Below, piece after piece: positions 47,944 to 56,828 of a DNA stretch of 64,000 bases. Under the pieces are notes generated by a model that worked only from the letters and a program-made list of their open reading frames with translations, made no database searches and had not been told where the DNA came from. Position 1 is the first letter of the stretch. The number at the start of each line of letters is the position of its first letter. Origin of the DNA: Hyphomicrobiales bacterium (GTDB lineage: Bacteria > Pseudomonadota > Alphaproteobacteria > Rhizobiales > Devosiaceae); assembly GCA_900470445.1 (NCBI GenBank), contig UCAU01000036.1:1-64000 (forward strand), given 5' to 3'. A program made the position numbers and the translations under genes.

Positions 47944-48062
47944 CTGCTTTGTCCTCTGCTGGGATGATAGGCGCGTGAGTGAGATTGGTCGAGAACGACC
48001 TCATATTTACCCAGCCCAGTCAGGTAGCGAAACAGATCGAGTTGGTCCACGCCGGTCGCGCG

Positions 48063-48090
48063 AGTGCCGCCGAGTAGACTCAGCGGCACT
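48063..48090 (-). terminator. Hairpin downstream of the RraA-like gene
   Basis: AGTGCCGC/GCGGCACT, a perfect 8-bp stem extended by GAG/CTC past one mismatch, about 24 bp beyond the RraA-like stop at 48114. No T-tract follows on the minus strand, so terminator strength is uncertain. Confidence 0.45.
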
Positions 48091-48113
48091 TGCACGGCCG
48101 ATTGTGCGAGCAA

Positions 48114-48827
48114 CTAAGCGCGACTAGCCAGCCAGGCCTTGTAGCGTTCCTGGGTTTCGGCGTTGGGAGGGTAGACGCCAACGGTCGGCTTGCCCGACTC
48201 TATCTCGAGCTTGAGGAATTCTTCCTGCCGGTCCATTGCCACCGCCTCGTCGGCGATCTCGTCGGCCCACTTGCGCGGGATAACAATGACGGCTTCGGCA
48301 TCGCCGAACATGATGTCATCCGGATAGACGGCAACGCCACCACAAGCGATCGGCTGGTTCATGTCGGAGGCGTGGTGCGCGACCAGGTTTGCCGGTGCGG
48401 CGGCACCAGTGCAGAAGGTGGGCAGGCCCAGCTCGGCAATGTCCATGGAATCGCGCACACCGCCATCCAGCACCACGCCGGCGACCTGTCGGAAAATCAG
48501 CCGGCGCATCAGTACCGCACCAATGCCCGCAATCTCGGGGATGCTGCGGCAGTCGAGCACCAGCACATGGCCGGCCTCGATCGTATCGATCGCCTTGCGC
48601 TGGAAATTGTCCGGGCTGGAACTGTATTCGGAACCGTCGATGTCCTCACGGGCCGGGATATAACGCACCGTCAGGGCCGGTCCCACCATGGGTTCGAGAT
48701 CGGTCCGCAGAGGGCGCACGCCGCGGATGGCAGTGTTGCGCAATCCGCGCTTGAGCAGCAGCGTGCTCAGTGTGGCCGAATTGGTCGTCTTCAGTTTTGC
48801 GATCGTCTCGGCGCTAAGACCCGTCAT
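48114..48827 (-). CDS. RraA-like family protein (class II aldolase / oxaloacetate decarboxylase-like)
   Basis: 237 residues. The RraA fold with the metal-site block GVVLDGGVRDSMDI (Arg and Asp of the G-G-x-R-D motif intact), as in HMG/CHA aldolases and oxaloacetate decarboxylases. Length and motif fit the catabolic aldolase branch rather than the E. coli RNase E inhibitor (about 160 residues). It follows the IclR gene on the same strand after 70 bp, next to an importer operon, so a role in breaking down the imported acid or sugar acid is likely. Confidence 0.87.
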   Translation of the reverse strand: MTGLSAETIAKLKTTNSATLSTLLLKRGLRNTAIRGVRPLRTDLEPMVGPALTVRYIPAREDIDGSEYSSSPDNFQRKAIDTIEAGHVLVLDCRSIPEIAGIGAVLMRRLIFRQVAGVVLDGGVRDSMDIAELGLPTFCTGAAAPANLVAHHASDMNQPIACGGVAVYPDDIMFGDAEAVIVIPRKWADEIADEAVAMDRQEEFLKLEIESGKPTVGVYPPNAETQERYKAWLASRA

Positions 48828-48897
48828 GCGCTCCTCCTCTGTCGCCAGTCACATAGCAGGCTGGTGCAGAAAAGTTCAATAGGGGTCTGTAGGTTTC

Positions 48898-49683
48898 TTA
48901 TTTGGATTTGTGCGTGGCGCTGCCAAGAAGCTGGGTCAGGCTGTCGGCTACTTCGGTCACTTCCTTGCGGATAGTGCGCTTGCGATCCGGCGTGGCGTCG
49001 CCGATGAACGGAACGCTTACAGCGGCAACCAGCGCGCCGGCGGCGTCGAAGACGGGAGCCGCGATGGCGCGTAGGCCCTGACTGGATTCCAGGTTGTCTT
49101 CGGCATAGCCGTCGTCACGGATGCGACGTAACTCATCCATCAGCACATCGGGATCCGTAATGGTATGGGCCGTGCGGGCGGGTAGGCCCTTGGCGCAATA
49201 TTCGGCAATGGCTTGGTCGCTGGAATGGGCCAAAGCGAGCTTGCCGGAGGCGCCGACATGCTTGGGTGAGCGGCTGCCAACACGAACGGAAATTGCATAT
49301 TCCGCGGGGCTTTGCGTCGCTAGGATGGTCAACATTTCATCGCCCTCGGGCGCTGACAGCTTGAACGATTCACGGATGCGATCGGCCGCCGATTGCATGA
49401 TGGGATGGGCGGCTTCGGCCATGGTGGCGCGATCGGCGCCCGGCGAAATGCGCCGTGCCAATTCGATGAAGCGCGGCCCGAGTTGATAAGTCGCGCCGCC
49501 ATTGACGCGGGCGACGAGGCCGTGAGCGGCCAACGAATTGAGGATGCGGTAGACCGTGGACCGGGCGACGCCAAGCTGTTCGACCAGGTCGGAAAGCGAG
49601 ATGCCATGCTTGGCCTCGGCGATGGCGCCTAGCAGATGGGCGGTCTTTTCAACGACTGGTGATCCATGTCTAAGTTCATCCAT
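48898..49683 (-). CDS. IclR-family transcriptional regulator
   Basis: 261 residues: N-terminal winged HTH (ISLSDLVEQLGVARSTVYRILNSLAAHGLVARVNG) and the C-terminal GAF-like IclR effector domain (SVRVGSRSPKHVGASGKLALAH, GLRAIAAPVFDAAGALVAAVSV). It diverges from the Dpp-type importer at 49810. Two 19-bp direct repeats in the 126-bp promoter are its probable sites. Confidence 0.92.
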   Translation of the reverse strand: MDELRHGSPVVEKTAHLLGAIAEAKHGISLSDLVEQLGVARSTVYRILNSLAAHGLVARVNGGATYQLGPRFIELARRISPGADRATMAEAAHPIMQSAADRIRESFKLSAPEGDEMLTILATQSPAEYAISVRVGSRSPKHVGASGKLALAHSSDQAIAEYCAKGLPARTAHTITDPDVLMDELRRIRDDGYAEDNLESSQGLRAIAAPVFDAAGALVAAVSVPFIGDATPDRKRTIRKEVTEVADSLTQLLGSATHKSK

Positions 49684-49692
49684 GAAACTTGC

Positions 49693-49774
49693 ATGTCCTA
49701 TTTGGAACTAAACTTGACAGGGGAATAGCGATGTGATGTGTCTTGTCTATACCCGATGTCGTATTTGAAACTAA
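49693..49774. promoter_or_regulatory. Pair of 19-bp direct repeats, probable IclR sites, with a -35 box
   Basis: ATGTCCTATTTGGAACTAA at 49693-49711 and ATGTCGTATTTGAAACTAA at 49756-49774 match at 17 of 19 positions, 63 bp apart (six helical turns). TTGACA at 49714-49719 follows the first copy. The arrangement suits a regulator that bends or loops the divergent promoter. Confidence 0.6.
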
Positions 49775-49809
49775 TCCATCTGTGAGCATCGGTACAGGGA
49801 GGAATATCA

Positions 49810-51330
49810 ATGCTGCACAAGTCCACGCTCCGCGGGAGCGCGCTTCTCATCGCCACCATGCTCAGCACTGCGCTGGTCCAGCCTGCATTGGCGCAATCCG
49901 ATCTGGTGACAGTGGTGGTGACCGATGAGCCCAAGTCGCTGGACCCCTGCGACACCGATCTGTCGAACAATGCTCGCATCCTGCGCAATAATGTCACCGA
50001 AACCCTGGTCAATCTGGACCCCGCCAATGGCACGGTTCTGCCTAGCCTGGCCACCGAGTGGCGCCAGATCGATGACCTGACATGGGAATTCAAGCTGCGC
50101 GAAGGCGTCACGTTCCATGATGGCAGCGCCTTCGACGCGGCAGCCGTCGTTGCCGCACTGGCGCGCGCCACCAATGCCGATCTCGGCTGCGAAGTTGGCC
50201 TCGCGACGCTGCAGGGCAATACGTTCACCGGCGAAGCGGTCGATGCCACAACGCTGGTGATCAAGACAGGAACCGTCGAGCCGATCCTGCCCAACAAGCT
50301 GTCAGCGCTCGATATCGGTGCACCTGTCACGCCGGCTGATGCCAAGACGCGCGAGCCAATCGGCACGGGTCCCTATGCCCTAAAGGCCTGGACCGCCGGC
50401 CAGTCCGTTAGCCTGCAAGCCTTTGACGGTTATTGGGGCGACAAGCCGGCCATCGCCAATGCCAATATCGTCTGGCGTGGCGAATCTGCAGTGCGTGCGG
50501 CCATGGTCGATACGGGGGAGGCGCAGATCGCCTTCGAAATCGCACCCCAGGACGCCACCAGCGCCAATGACATTGCCTTCCCCAATGCGGAAACCTCACT
50601 GCTGCGTATCGACCAGGCCATCGCCCCGCTCGACGACAAACGCGTGCGAGAAGCGCTGAACCTTGCCATCGACCGCGACGGGCTGATCGGCACGGTGTTC
50701 AACGAGGGCGCCACCAAAGCCATGCAGGTCGTGCTGCCGTCGGTGTTCGGCTACAATCCGGATATTCCGGTCTGGCCTTATGATCCCGATCGGGCTCGTG
50801 CGCTGCTGGATGAGGCGCGTGCCGCCGGCGTGCCGGTCGATACCGAGATCGTGCTTTACGGTCGCATCGGTATCTATCCGAACTCGGCCGAGAGCATGGA
50901 AGCCATTCAGGCCATGCTGCTCGACGTCGGTTTCAACGCTCGCCTCGAAATGATGGAAACCACGCCCTGGCTGGAAAAGCTGATCGGGCCCTTTCCGGCA
51001 GAGCGCCAACCGTCCCTCCTGCAGACCCAGATCGATAATACCGAAGGTGACGCCGTGTTCACCCTGCCGAACCGCTTTACCTCGGGCGGCAACACCTCGA
51101 CGCTTGCCGATCCAACAGTGGACGATCTTATCGCCAGGGCCTCGGCAGCCACCGGTGACGAGCGCCAGTCGCTGTTCCAGCAGGCCTTCGCCAATATTGC
51201 GGTGGAAGCGATCAACATCGTGCCGCTGTTCCATATGGTGACGATCGCTCGCGTCTCGCCTGATCTCAATTATGTGCCGGACGTTCAGGCAGGCAACGAG
51301 ATCAAGCTGCGCTCGATCAGCTACAAGTAG
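49810..51330 (+). CDS. ABC transporter substrate-binding protein, family 5 (Dpp/Opp type)
   Basis: 506-residue periplasmic binding protein with a signal peptide (1-29, ALA/Q). Features: EPKSLDPCDTDLSNNARILRNNVTETLVNLDP, LTWEFKLREGVTFHDGSAFDAAAVV and the VREALNLAIDRDGLIG block. GGGAGGAA precedes the ATG. First gene of a complete importer. With an IclR regulator and an RraA-like aldolase divergent, the substrate may be an organic acid, peptide or glycan fragment. Confidence 0.93.
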   Translation: MLHKSTLRGSALLIATMLSTALVQPALAQSDLVTVVVTDEPKSLDPCDTDLSNNARILRNNVTETLVNLDPANGTVLPSLATEWRQIDDLTWEFKLREGVTFHDGSAFDAAAVVAALARATNADLGCEVGLATLQGNTFTGEAVDATTLVIKTGTVEPILPNKLSALDIGAPVTPADAKTREPIGTGPYALKAWTAGQSVSLQAFDGYWGDKPAIANANIVWRGESAVRAAMVDTGEAQIAFEIAPQDATSANDIAFPNAETSLLRIDQAIAPLDDKRVREALNLAIDRDGLIGTVFNEGATKAMQVVLPSVFGYNPDIPVWPYDPDRARALLDEARAAGVPVDTEIVLYGRIGIYPNSAESMEAIQAMLLDVGFNARLEMMETTPWLEKLIGPFPAERQPSLLQTQIDNTEGDAVFTLPNRFTSGGNTSTLADPTVDDLIARASAATGDERQSLFQQAFANIAVEAINIVPLFHMVTIARVSPDLNYVPDVQAGNEIKLRSISYK

Positions 51331-51343
51331 CTGCAATTCTAAA

Positions 51344-51369
51344 GTCCGCCGGCCGTCGGGGCGGCGGAC
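51344..51369 (+). promoter_or_regulatory. Intercistronic hairpin after the binding-protein gene
   Basis: GTCCGCCG/CGGCGGAC, a perfect 8-bp stem with a 10-nt loop, in the 61-bp gap between the binding-protein gene and the first permease. No T-tract. Likely protects the upstream mRNA. Confidence 0.5.
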
Positions 51370-51391
51370 ACCACCCAAAGCATCCAGGTCC

Positions 51392-52312
51392 ATGTCACCC
51401 AAAATCCTCCTCAGACGCACGGCGCTTGCGGCACTTGCCCTGCTGGCGTTGATGGCGGCGACGTTCTTTCTCGTGCGGTTGACGGGCGATCCGGTCAATC
51501 TTTACCTGCCGGTGGACGCTTCCCAGGCGGCACGCGACGCCATGCGGATTCAGCTGGGTCTGGACCGGCCGCTCGTGGTTCAGTTCTTCGAATTCCTGTT
51601 CAATGTCCTGCGGCTCGATTTTGGCACTTCGCTCTGGCACAACCGGCCCGCGATGGAGGTCGTGCTTGAGGCACTGCCTCGTACCTTGGCACTGGGCGCC
51701 ATTGCGCTCGCACTGGCCTTTGTGATCTCGGCTCTTGTCGGCGTCATTGCCGCGGCCAATGCCGGCAGCGCCGTTGATCGCGTCATCAATGTCGTAAGCC
51801 AGGCCGCCGCCAGTGTCCCCGATTTCTGGCTTGGCCTGATGTGCGTGCTGGTCTTTGCCGTCAATCTGCGACTGCTGCCCACCTCCGGCTTTGGCGGGCC
51901 GGCCTATTGGGTGCTTCCCGTCGTCTGCCTGATGGCGCGGCCTTTTGGCATGCTGGTGCAGATTATCCGCGGCTCGATGATCGAGGCGCTCAATGCCAGT
52001 TATGTGCGCACTGCGCGTGCCAAGGGGGCTCGTGAGGGGCGCGTCGGCTTCGTGCATGCCTTGCGCAATGCGCTGCTGCCCGCCGTTACCGTAACGGGCG
52101 ACCTCGCCGCCCAATTTGCCGGCGGGGGCGGCGTGGTGGAAGTGGTGTTCGGCTTCCCCGGCATCGGCAAGCTGCTGATCGATGGCATCCTGCGCCGCGA
52201 TTTCGCGATCGTGCAAAGCTCGATCTTTGCGGTCGCTGTGGTCATCTTCCTCATCAACATCCTGGTCGACATTCTCTATGCCACCATCGATCCGCGCGTG
52301 AGGGTGGAATGA
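51392..52312 (+). CDS. Dpp/Opp-type ABC transporter permease (DppB-like)
   Basis: 306-residue permease with six predicted helices. Starts at ATG 51392 (MSPKILLRRT); the frame is open further upstream, but that overlaps the binding-protein gene. The coupling region is NASYVRTARAKGAREGRVGFVHALRNALLPAVT. It overlaps the next permease by ATGA. Confidence 0.92.
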   Translation: MSPKILLRRTALAALALLALMAATFFLVRLTGDPVNLYLPVDASQAARDAMRIQLGLDRPLVVQFFEFLFNVLRLDFGTSLWHNRPAMEVVLEALPRTLALGAIALALAFVISALVGVIAAANAGSAVDRVINVVSQAAASVPDFWLGLMCVLVFAVNLRLLPTSGFGGPAYWVLPVVCLMARPFGMLVQIIRGSMIEALNASYVRTARAKGAREGRVGFVHALRNALLPAVTVTGDLAAQFAGGGGVVEVVFGFPGIGKLLIDGILRRDFAIVQSSIFAVAVVIFLINILVDILYATIDPRVRVE

Positions 52313-53217
52313 CCGAGATTTCTGGGACTTCTCCCGTACGCAAGGCAAGTCGCTTCGCATGGTTTGCCCGTGCCCTGGCCGGCGACCCGATGGCGCTGTG
52401 CTCGGTCATTTGGCTGGCGCTGGTTCTCGCGCTGATCCTGGCCGATACATTCGGCGCCTTCAGCGGGAGCCGCATCGCGCTCAAGGCACGCAATCTGCCG
52501 CCGTTCGACTTTACCCAGGACTGGCGGTTGTGGATTGGCGCCGACTCCCTGGGCCGCTCGCTACTGGGTCGCCTTGCGGAAGCGGCGCTGACCTCGATCG
52601 GCATTGCATTGCTGACCGTTCTGCTCAGTCTCGTCATGGGTACCATGCTTGGCCTGATCGCGGGCTATTTCGGCGGCCCGGTGGGCGCGCTGATCATGCG
52701 CATTTCCGACGTCGTCATGGGTTTTCCGACCCTGCTGGTCGCGTTGGTCGGGCTCTATCTCTTCGGTCCGAGCGTCACCAACCTCGTCATCGTGCTCGCG
52801 ATTACCCGCATGCCTTCCTACATCCGCGTCGCCAGGGCGGAGACGCTGGAGGTGCGCGAACGGCTCTTTGTCGATGCGTCACGTGTGTTTGGCGGCGGGC
52901 CGATCTGGATCATCCGCAATCACATCCTGCCCATCGTCGCACCGACAATGCTGACCCTGGCCTCGGTGAATGTTGCCATGGTCATGCTGTTTGAATCCGG
53001 GCTCAGCTATCTGGGCCTGGGCGTGCAGCCGCCTGCGGTCAGTTGGGGCCTGATGATTGCCCAGGGGCAGGGGTATCTCTCTTCGGCATGGTGGCTGGGT
53101 TTTTTCCCGGGGCTTGCCGTCATGCTGACCACTATGAGTTTCAACCTGCTCGCCAATTGGTTCCGCATCGTCAACGATCCGTCCCAGCATTGGCGGCTTA
53201 TCCGCCGGAAGCGATGA
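52309..53217 (+). CDS. Dpp/Opp-type ABC transporter permease (DppC-like)
   Basis: 302-residue permease. N-terminal cytosolic segment, first helix at about 24-46, GADSLGRSLLGRL before the core helices, coupling loop RLFVDASRVFGGGPIWIIRNHILP and the LGVQPPAVSWGLMIAQGQ motif. Partner of the preceding permease; its stop overlaps the ATPase start. Confidence 0.93.
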   Translation: MTEISGTSPVRKASRFAWFARALAGDPMALCSVIWLALVLALILADTFGAFSGSRIALKARNLPPFDFTQDWRLWIGADSLGRSLLGRLAEAALTSIGIALLTVLLSLVMGTMLGLIAGYFGGPVGALIMRISDVVMGFPTLLVALVGLYLFGPSVTNLVIVLAITRMPSYIRVARAETLEVRERLFVDASRVFGGGPIWIIRNHILPIVAPTMLTLASVNVAMVMLFESGLSYLGLGVQPPAVSWGLMIAQGQGYLSSAWWLGFFPGLAVMLTTMSFNLLANWFRIVNDPSQHWRLIRRKR

Positions 53218-54191
53218 CCATGACCCTTCTGGACATTCGCGATCTTGCCGTTTCCTTCGACACCGCTGCCGGTCGCATCAAGGCGCTCAATGGCGTGTCG
53301 TTCTCGCTGCAACGCGGCGAAGTCCTGGCGCTGCTTGGCGAAAGCGGCTCCGGCAAGTCGGTGACAGCGTCGGCAATCATGGATCTGGTGCCCAATCCAC
53401 CGGGTGCCATCGATGGCGGTTCGATCACTTTCGATGGCACCAACCTGCTTGATCTGCCGCATCGGGAGCGGCGGGCGATCTGTGGCACCCGTATTGCCCT
53501 CATTTTCCAGGATGCGCTGGCTGCGCTCAACCCGGTCTATTCGATTGGCTGGCAGATCGGCGAAATGTTCCGCATCCACCACAAGAAGCCAGCGGGCGAG
53601 GTCGAGGGCGCGGTCATCGACCTGCTCGACGCGGTGGGTATTCCCGATGCAGCCAAACGGGCCCGGCAGTACCCGCATGAATTCTCCGGTGGCATGCGCC
53701 AGCGCATCATGATTGCGATGGCCGTGGCGCTCGAACCTGACATTATCATCGCCGACGAGCCCACAACGGCGCTGGATGTCACCATCCAGGCGCAGATTGT
53801 CGATCTGCTCAATACCATCCGTAAGCGCAGCGGCGCCGGGATGATCTTCATCACCCACGATCTCGGCGTGGTGGCCGAACTCGCCGATCGCGTCGCCGTC
53901 ATGTATGCGGGACGCATAGTGGAACAGGCCAGCGTCTATGAGTTGTTTGCCGATCCACGCCATCCCTACAGCATCGGGCTTTTGGCCTCGCAGCCCCGTA
54001 TCGATGTGGCGACATCCGAACTGGTGCCCATACCAGGATCGGCGCCCAATCCCGCCGATTTGCCATCCGGCTGCGCGTTTCGCACCCGCTGTCCGCGGGC
54101 AAAGGAGCTTTGCGCCGAGGTAGTCCCGATCCTCGCTAATGCCGGACCAGGACGTCTGACCGCCTGTCACTTTCCGGGGAATGCCGCATGA
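53214..54191 (+). CDS. Dpp/Opp-type ABC transporter ATP-binding protein (DppD-like)
   Basis: 325-residue ATPase: Walker A GESGSGKSV, FQDALAALNPVYS, signature FSGGMRQRIMIAMA, Walker B IIIADEPTTALDVT. The C-terminal domain has the cysteine cluster of Dpp/Opp ATPases (GCAFRTRCPRAKELC), which can hold an iron-sulfur cluster. ATG 53214 overlaps the permease stop; an in-frame ATG two codons on is an alternative. Confidence 0.93.
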   Translation: MTMTLLDIRDLAVSFDTAAGRIKALNGVSFSLQRGEVLALLGESGSGKSVTASAIMDLVPNPPGAIDGGSITFDGTNLLDLPHRERRAICGTRIALIFQDALAALNPVYSIGWQIGEMFRIHHKKPAGEVEGAVIDLLDAVGIPDAAKRARQYPHEFSGGMRQRIMIAMAVALEPDIIIADEPTTALDVTIQAQIVDLLNTIRKRSGAGMIFITHDLGVVAELADRVAVMYAGRIVEQASVYELFADPRHPYSIGLLASQPRIDVATSELVPIPGSAPNPADLPSGCAFRTRCPRAKELCAEVVPILANAGPGRLTACHFPGNAA

Positions 54192-55165
54192 GCGCGCCAC
54201 TGCTTGAAGTCGACAATCTCAGCAAGCACTTTGGTGGCGGATCCGCGCCAGTCCGCGCCGTCGATGGCGTGAGCTTTTCCATTGCCAAGGGCGAGACATT
54301 GGGCCTGGTTGGCGAGAGCGGTTGTGGCAAAACCAGCCTGGTCCGCACGCTGTTGCGCCTCAACGCTGCCACGGCGGGCCACGCCATGCTGGATGGTGTC
54401 GACATCGCCCAGGCCAAGGGTGCTGAATTGCGCGCCATCCGGCGCAAGATGCAGGTCGTCTTCCAGGATCCCTATCAATCGCTCAATCCGCGCATGCGCG
54501 TCGACCGGCTATTGTCCGAACCATGGGCGCTGCATCCCGATGTCCTGCCGCGCGCCCAATGGTCGACCGAGATCGCACGGTTGCTTGAGGCGGTCGGGTT
54601 GCGCCCGGAACACGCCTTACGCTACCCCAACGAGTTCTCTGGCGGCCAGCGCCAGCGGCTCGGCATTGCTCGCGCGCTGGCGCTCAATCCGTCGCTGCTG
54701 GTATGCGACGAACCGGTCTCGGCGCTCGACGTATCGGTCCAGGCGCAGGTGATCAATCTGCTCGCTCGCCTGCGCAAGGAGCGAAACCTGGCCATGCTGT
54801 TCGTCGCCCATGATCTGGCCGTGGTGCGACACGTCTCGGATCGCGTCATGGTCATGTATTTGGGGCGAATTATCGAGACCGGGCCGACCGAAGAGATTTT
54901 TTCGGCTCCGCGGCACCCCTATACCCAGGCCTTGCTTTCCGCAGTGCCAACCCCCGATCCGACGCTCCGCGGCAAGCGCCGCCGCATCGTGCTGCAAGGC
55001 GACTTGCCCAGCCCATCCAATCCGCCCAGCGGCTGCCATTTCCGCACCAGATGCTGGAAAGCAACTGACAAATGCGCCGTGGAAGCACCTGAGCTGGTGG
55101 CCCATGGCAACACCAATCTTCTCACTGCCTGCCACTACGCCGAAACCGTGCCTGATTTGGCGTAG
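54188..55165 (+). CDS. Dpp/Opp-type ABC transporter ATP-binding protein (DppF-like)
   Basis: 325-residue ATPase: Walker A GESGCGKTS, FQDPYQSLNPRMRV, signature FSGGQRQRLGIARA, Walker B LLVCDEPVSALDVS, and the C-terminal GCHFRTRCWKATDKC cysteine region. ATGA overlap with the partner ATPase. It ends the importer operon, 21 bp before a convergent glycosidase gene. Confidence 0.93.
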   Translation: MSAPLLEVDNLSKHFGGGSAPVRAVDGVSFSIAKGETLGLVGESGCGKTSLVRTLLRLNAATAGHAMLDGVDIAQAKGAELRAIRRKMQVVFQDPYQSLNPRMRVDRLLSEPWALHPDVLPRAQWSTEIARLLEAVGLRPEHALRYPNEFSGGQRQRLGIARALALNPSLLVCDEPVSALDVSVQAQVINLLARLRKERNLAMLFVAHDLAVVRHVSDRVMVMYLGRIIETGPTEEIFSAPRHPYTQALLSAVPTPDPTLRGKRRRIVLQGDLPSPSNPPSGCHFRTRCWKATDKCAVEAPELVAHGNTNLLTACHYAETVPDLA

Positions 55166-55186
55166 GGCAAGATGAAAACTGTCTCC

Positions 55187-56776
55187 TCACGCACGCCGGA
55201 GTAGCAGCGCCTGGTATGGCTTGGGCTGGAAGTGTAGCAATTGGCCGCGCTCGACATCTCTGGCGATCTCGGTTTCGGTCATCTCCCAGGTGTCGATCAG
55301 GGTGGCGGTGTAACGCTCGTCCGGCGGCACGTTGGCGGCGACTTCGCCCGGCTGGTTCTCGCCAAAATAGCTCAGATAGTAGCGGTGCGGCTGTCCGGCG
55401 GTGGCGAAATGCATGCCGACGCGGCTCCAGCCTTCCTGGCCGGGAAATGGCGCGATCAGCTTGCGCAGGTCGGCATGGTCCAGCCCGCCGGCAATTTCGA
55501 TCTGGTAGTGGCCGGTGCTGGGCACCGGGTCCAGCCCCTCGTCCGGCCCTGCCTCAAGGATGCGGCGGAGGAAGGCGATGCGGCTGACGCTATCGCCAAT
55601 CAGCTTGCCGCCCTTGGCCCACCATAGCGTCTCGCTGTCATTGTAATAGGTTTCGCCATGGGTAACGTAGCCCCCATTGACCGTTCCCTTCCAGAAGCGG
55701 TGCACCAGCTCGCGGCCCGAAATATTGCCCCAGGCTTCGGCGATATCGCCCTCGTAGCAGACCTCGTCGAGTGAGACCGGCTTACCGAATTGCTCCCGCC
55801 AGATCATGCTGCGCTCGGTATTGGGACGTTGGATGCTGACATGGGTCAGCTTGGGATGGCTGTAGTCGAACGGGGCAAAGCCATTGTGCACCGACACCAG
55901 ATGCCCATGCGGATCAGCCTCGGCGACGATGTCGATCCATCGGTTCCAGTCGTCGAGCGTCTTGGTGAACATGAAGTCATATTCATTGGCCATCGACCAC
56001 CACACATTGGGGAAGGCGGCCAGGCGCGCGATCAGATAGCGCAGGTAAGTGTCGTCCTGCTCGGACGACATGCGCGCAAAGCCCCAGCGGTCATAAGGGT
56101 GGAAGATGATGAGATCGGCTTCGACGCCGATTGCCGCCAGATCATTGATGCGTTTTTCCAGATGCCGGAAATAGGCCGGCTCGAAACGGTCGAAATCGAA
56201 TTCCCAACCATAATCGCCGTTGAAGCTGCCGCCCCATTTGCTGATGCCCTGCTTGATGAGCGGGAAGGGATAAAGCTCGGGTTCGACCTCGTTGTAGCGA
56301 TAGTGCTTGGGGAACACGCACATGCGGATTTTGGTGAAGGGCGCTTCGGCCAGCGTGGCCAGCGTCTGCTCTTCTAGCGCATCGCCTTGCAGGTTCCACA
56401 CATAGGCGGTGGTGCCGATATTGATATAGCGCGTGCCGTCGGCGTAGCGGAAGTGATGGCGGTTCGAAACGCGGATCGGGCCATGGTGCCCAGGCTTGGC
56501 CGGCCCGACCTCGACCGTTCCGCTGATGCCGTCGAGCGCCGGGCTATTGCTCGACGTCGCATAGCGCCAGCTCCCCGTTGCATCAGGCAGAAAGCGGATT
56601 TTGTACTTGCCGTCGCCGTCATAAAAGCCGGTGACAGGGACCTGCCGATCGCCCTGGCGAAAGCTGGCGCGCAGCTCGACATCCTTGAACGGGTTGCCTT
56701 CCATGGGGCCAGAAAGGGTCAGCTCGAGCGTCGCCCACAGCGTTGCGGCACCATTGGCCGTTGCAGAATTGGTCAT
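55187..56776 (-). CDS. DUF5060/DUF4038 (apiosidase-like) glycoside hydrolase
   Basis: 529-residue cytosolic glycosidase without a signal peptide. Three parts: N-terminal DUF5060-like beta domain (about 12-90), a TIM-barrel DUF4038 domain (about 105-390) and a C-terminal DUF5605-like beta domain (about 415-525). Likely catalytic acids are E265 in SMANEYDFM (acid/base after Asn) and E338 in SLDEVCYEGD (nucleophile). DUF4038 includes the GH140 apiosidases. It is the last gene of the importer operon running down from 62.4 kb, so it should cut an imported oligosaccharide. Apiose as the released sugar is a hypothesis. Confidence 0.85.
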   Translation of the reverse strand: MTNSATANGAATLWATLELTLSGPMEGNPFKDVELRASFRQGDRQVPVTGFYDGDGKYKIRFLPDATGSWRYATSSNSPALDGISGTVEVGPAKPGHHGPIRVSNRHHFRYADGTRYINIGTTAYVWNLQGDALEEQTLATLAEAPFTKIRMCVFPKHYRYNEVEPELYPFPLIKQGISKWGGSFNGDYGWEFDFDRFEPAYFRHLEKRINDLAAIGVEADLIIFHPYDRWGFARMSSEQDDTYLRYLIARLAAFPNVWWSMANEYDFMFTKTLDDWNRWIDIVAEADPHGHLVSVHNGFAPFDYSHPKLTHVSIQRPNTERSMIWREQFGKPVSLDEVCYEGDIAEAWGNISGRELVHRFWKGTVNGGYVTHGETYYNDSETLWWAKGGKLIGDSVSRIAFLRRILEAGPDEGLDPVPSTGHYQIEIAGGLDHADLRKLIAPFPGQEGWSRVGMHFATAGQPHRYYLSYFGENQPGEVAANVPPDERYTATLIDTWEMTETEIARDVERGQLLHFQPKPYQALLLRRA

Positions 56777-56828
56777 GATCTATCCTGTCGTCTAAATGAA
56801 GGCGCCCAGCGCCCGCGATGAAACTGGG

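Noticed and set aside
47960-48113. Minus-strand frame upstream of the TfoX gene resembling the tail of an HTH antitoxin (VDQLDLFRYLTGLGKYEVV)
   Set aside because: Too short, overlaps a hairpin and lacks an HTH; the likeness is only suggestive.
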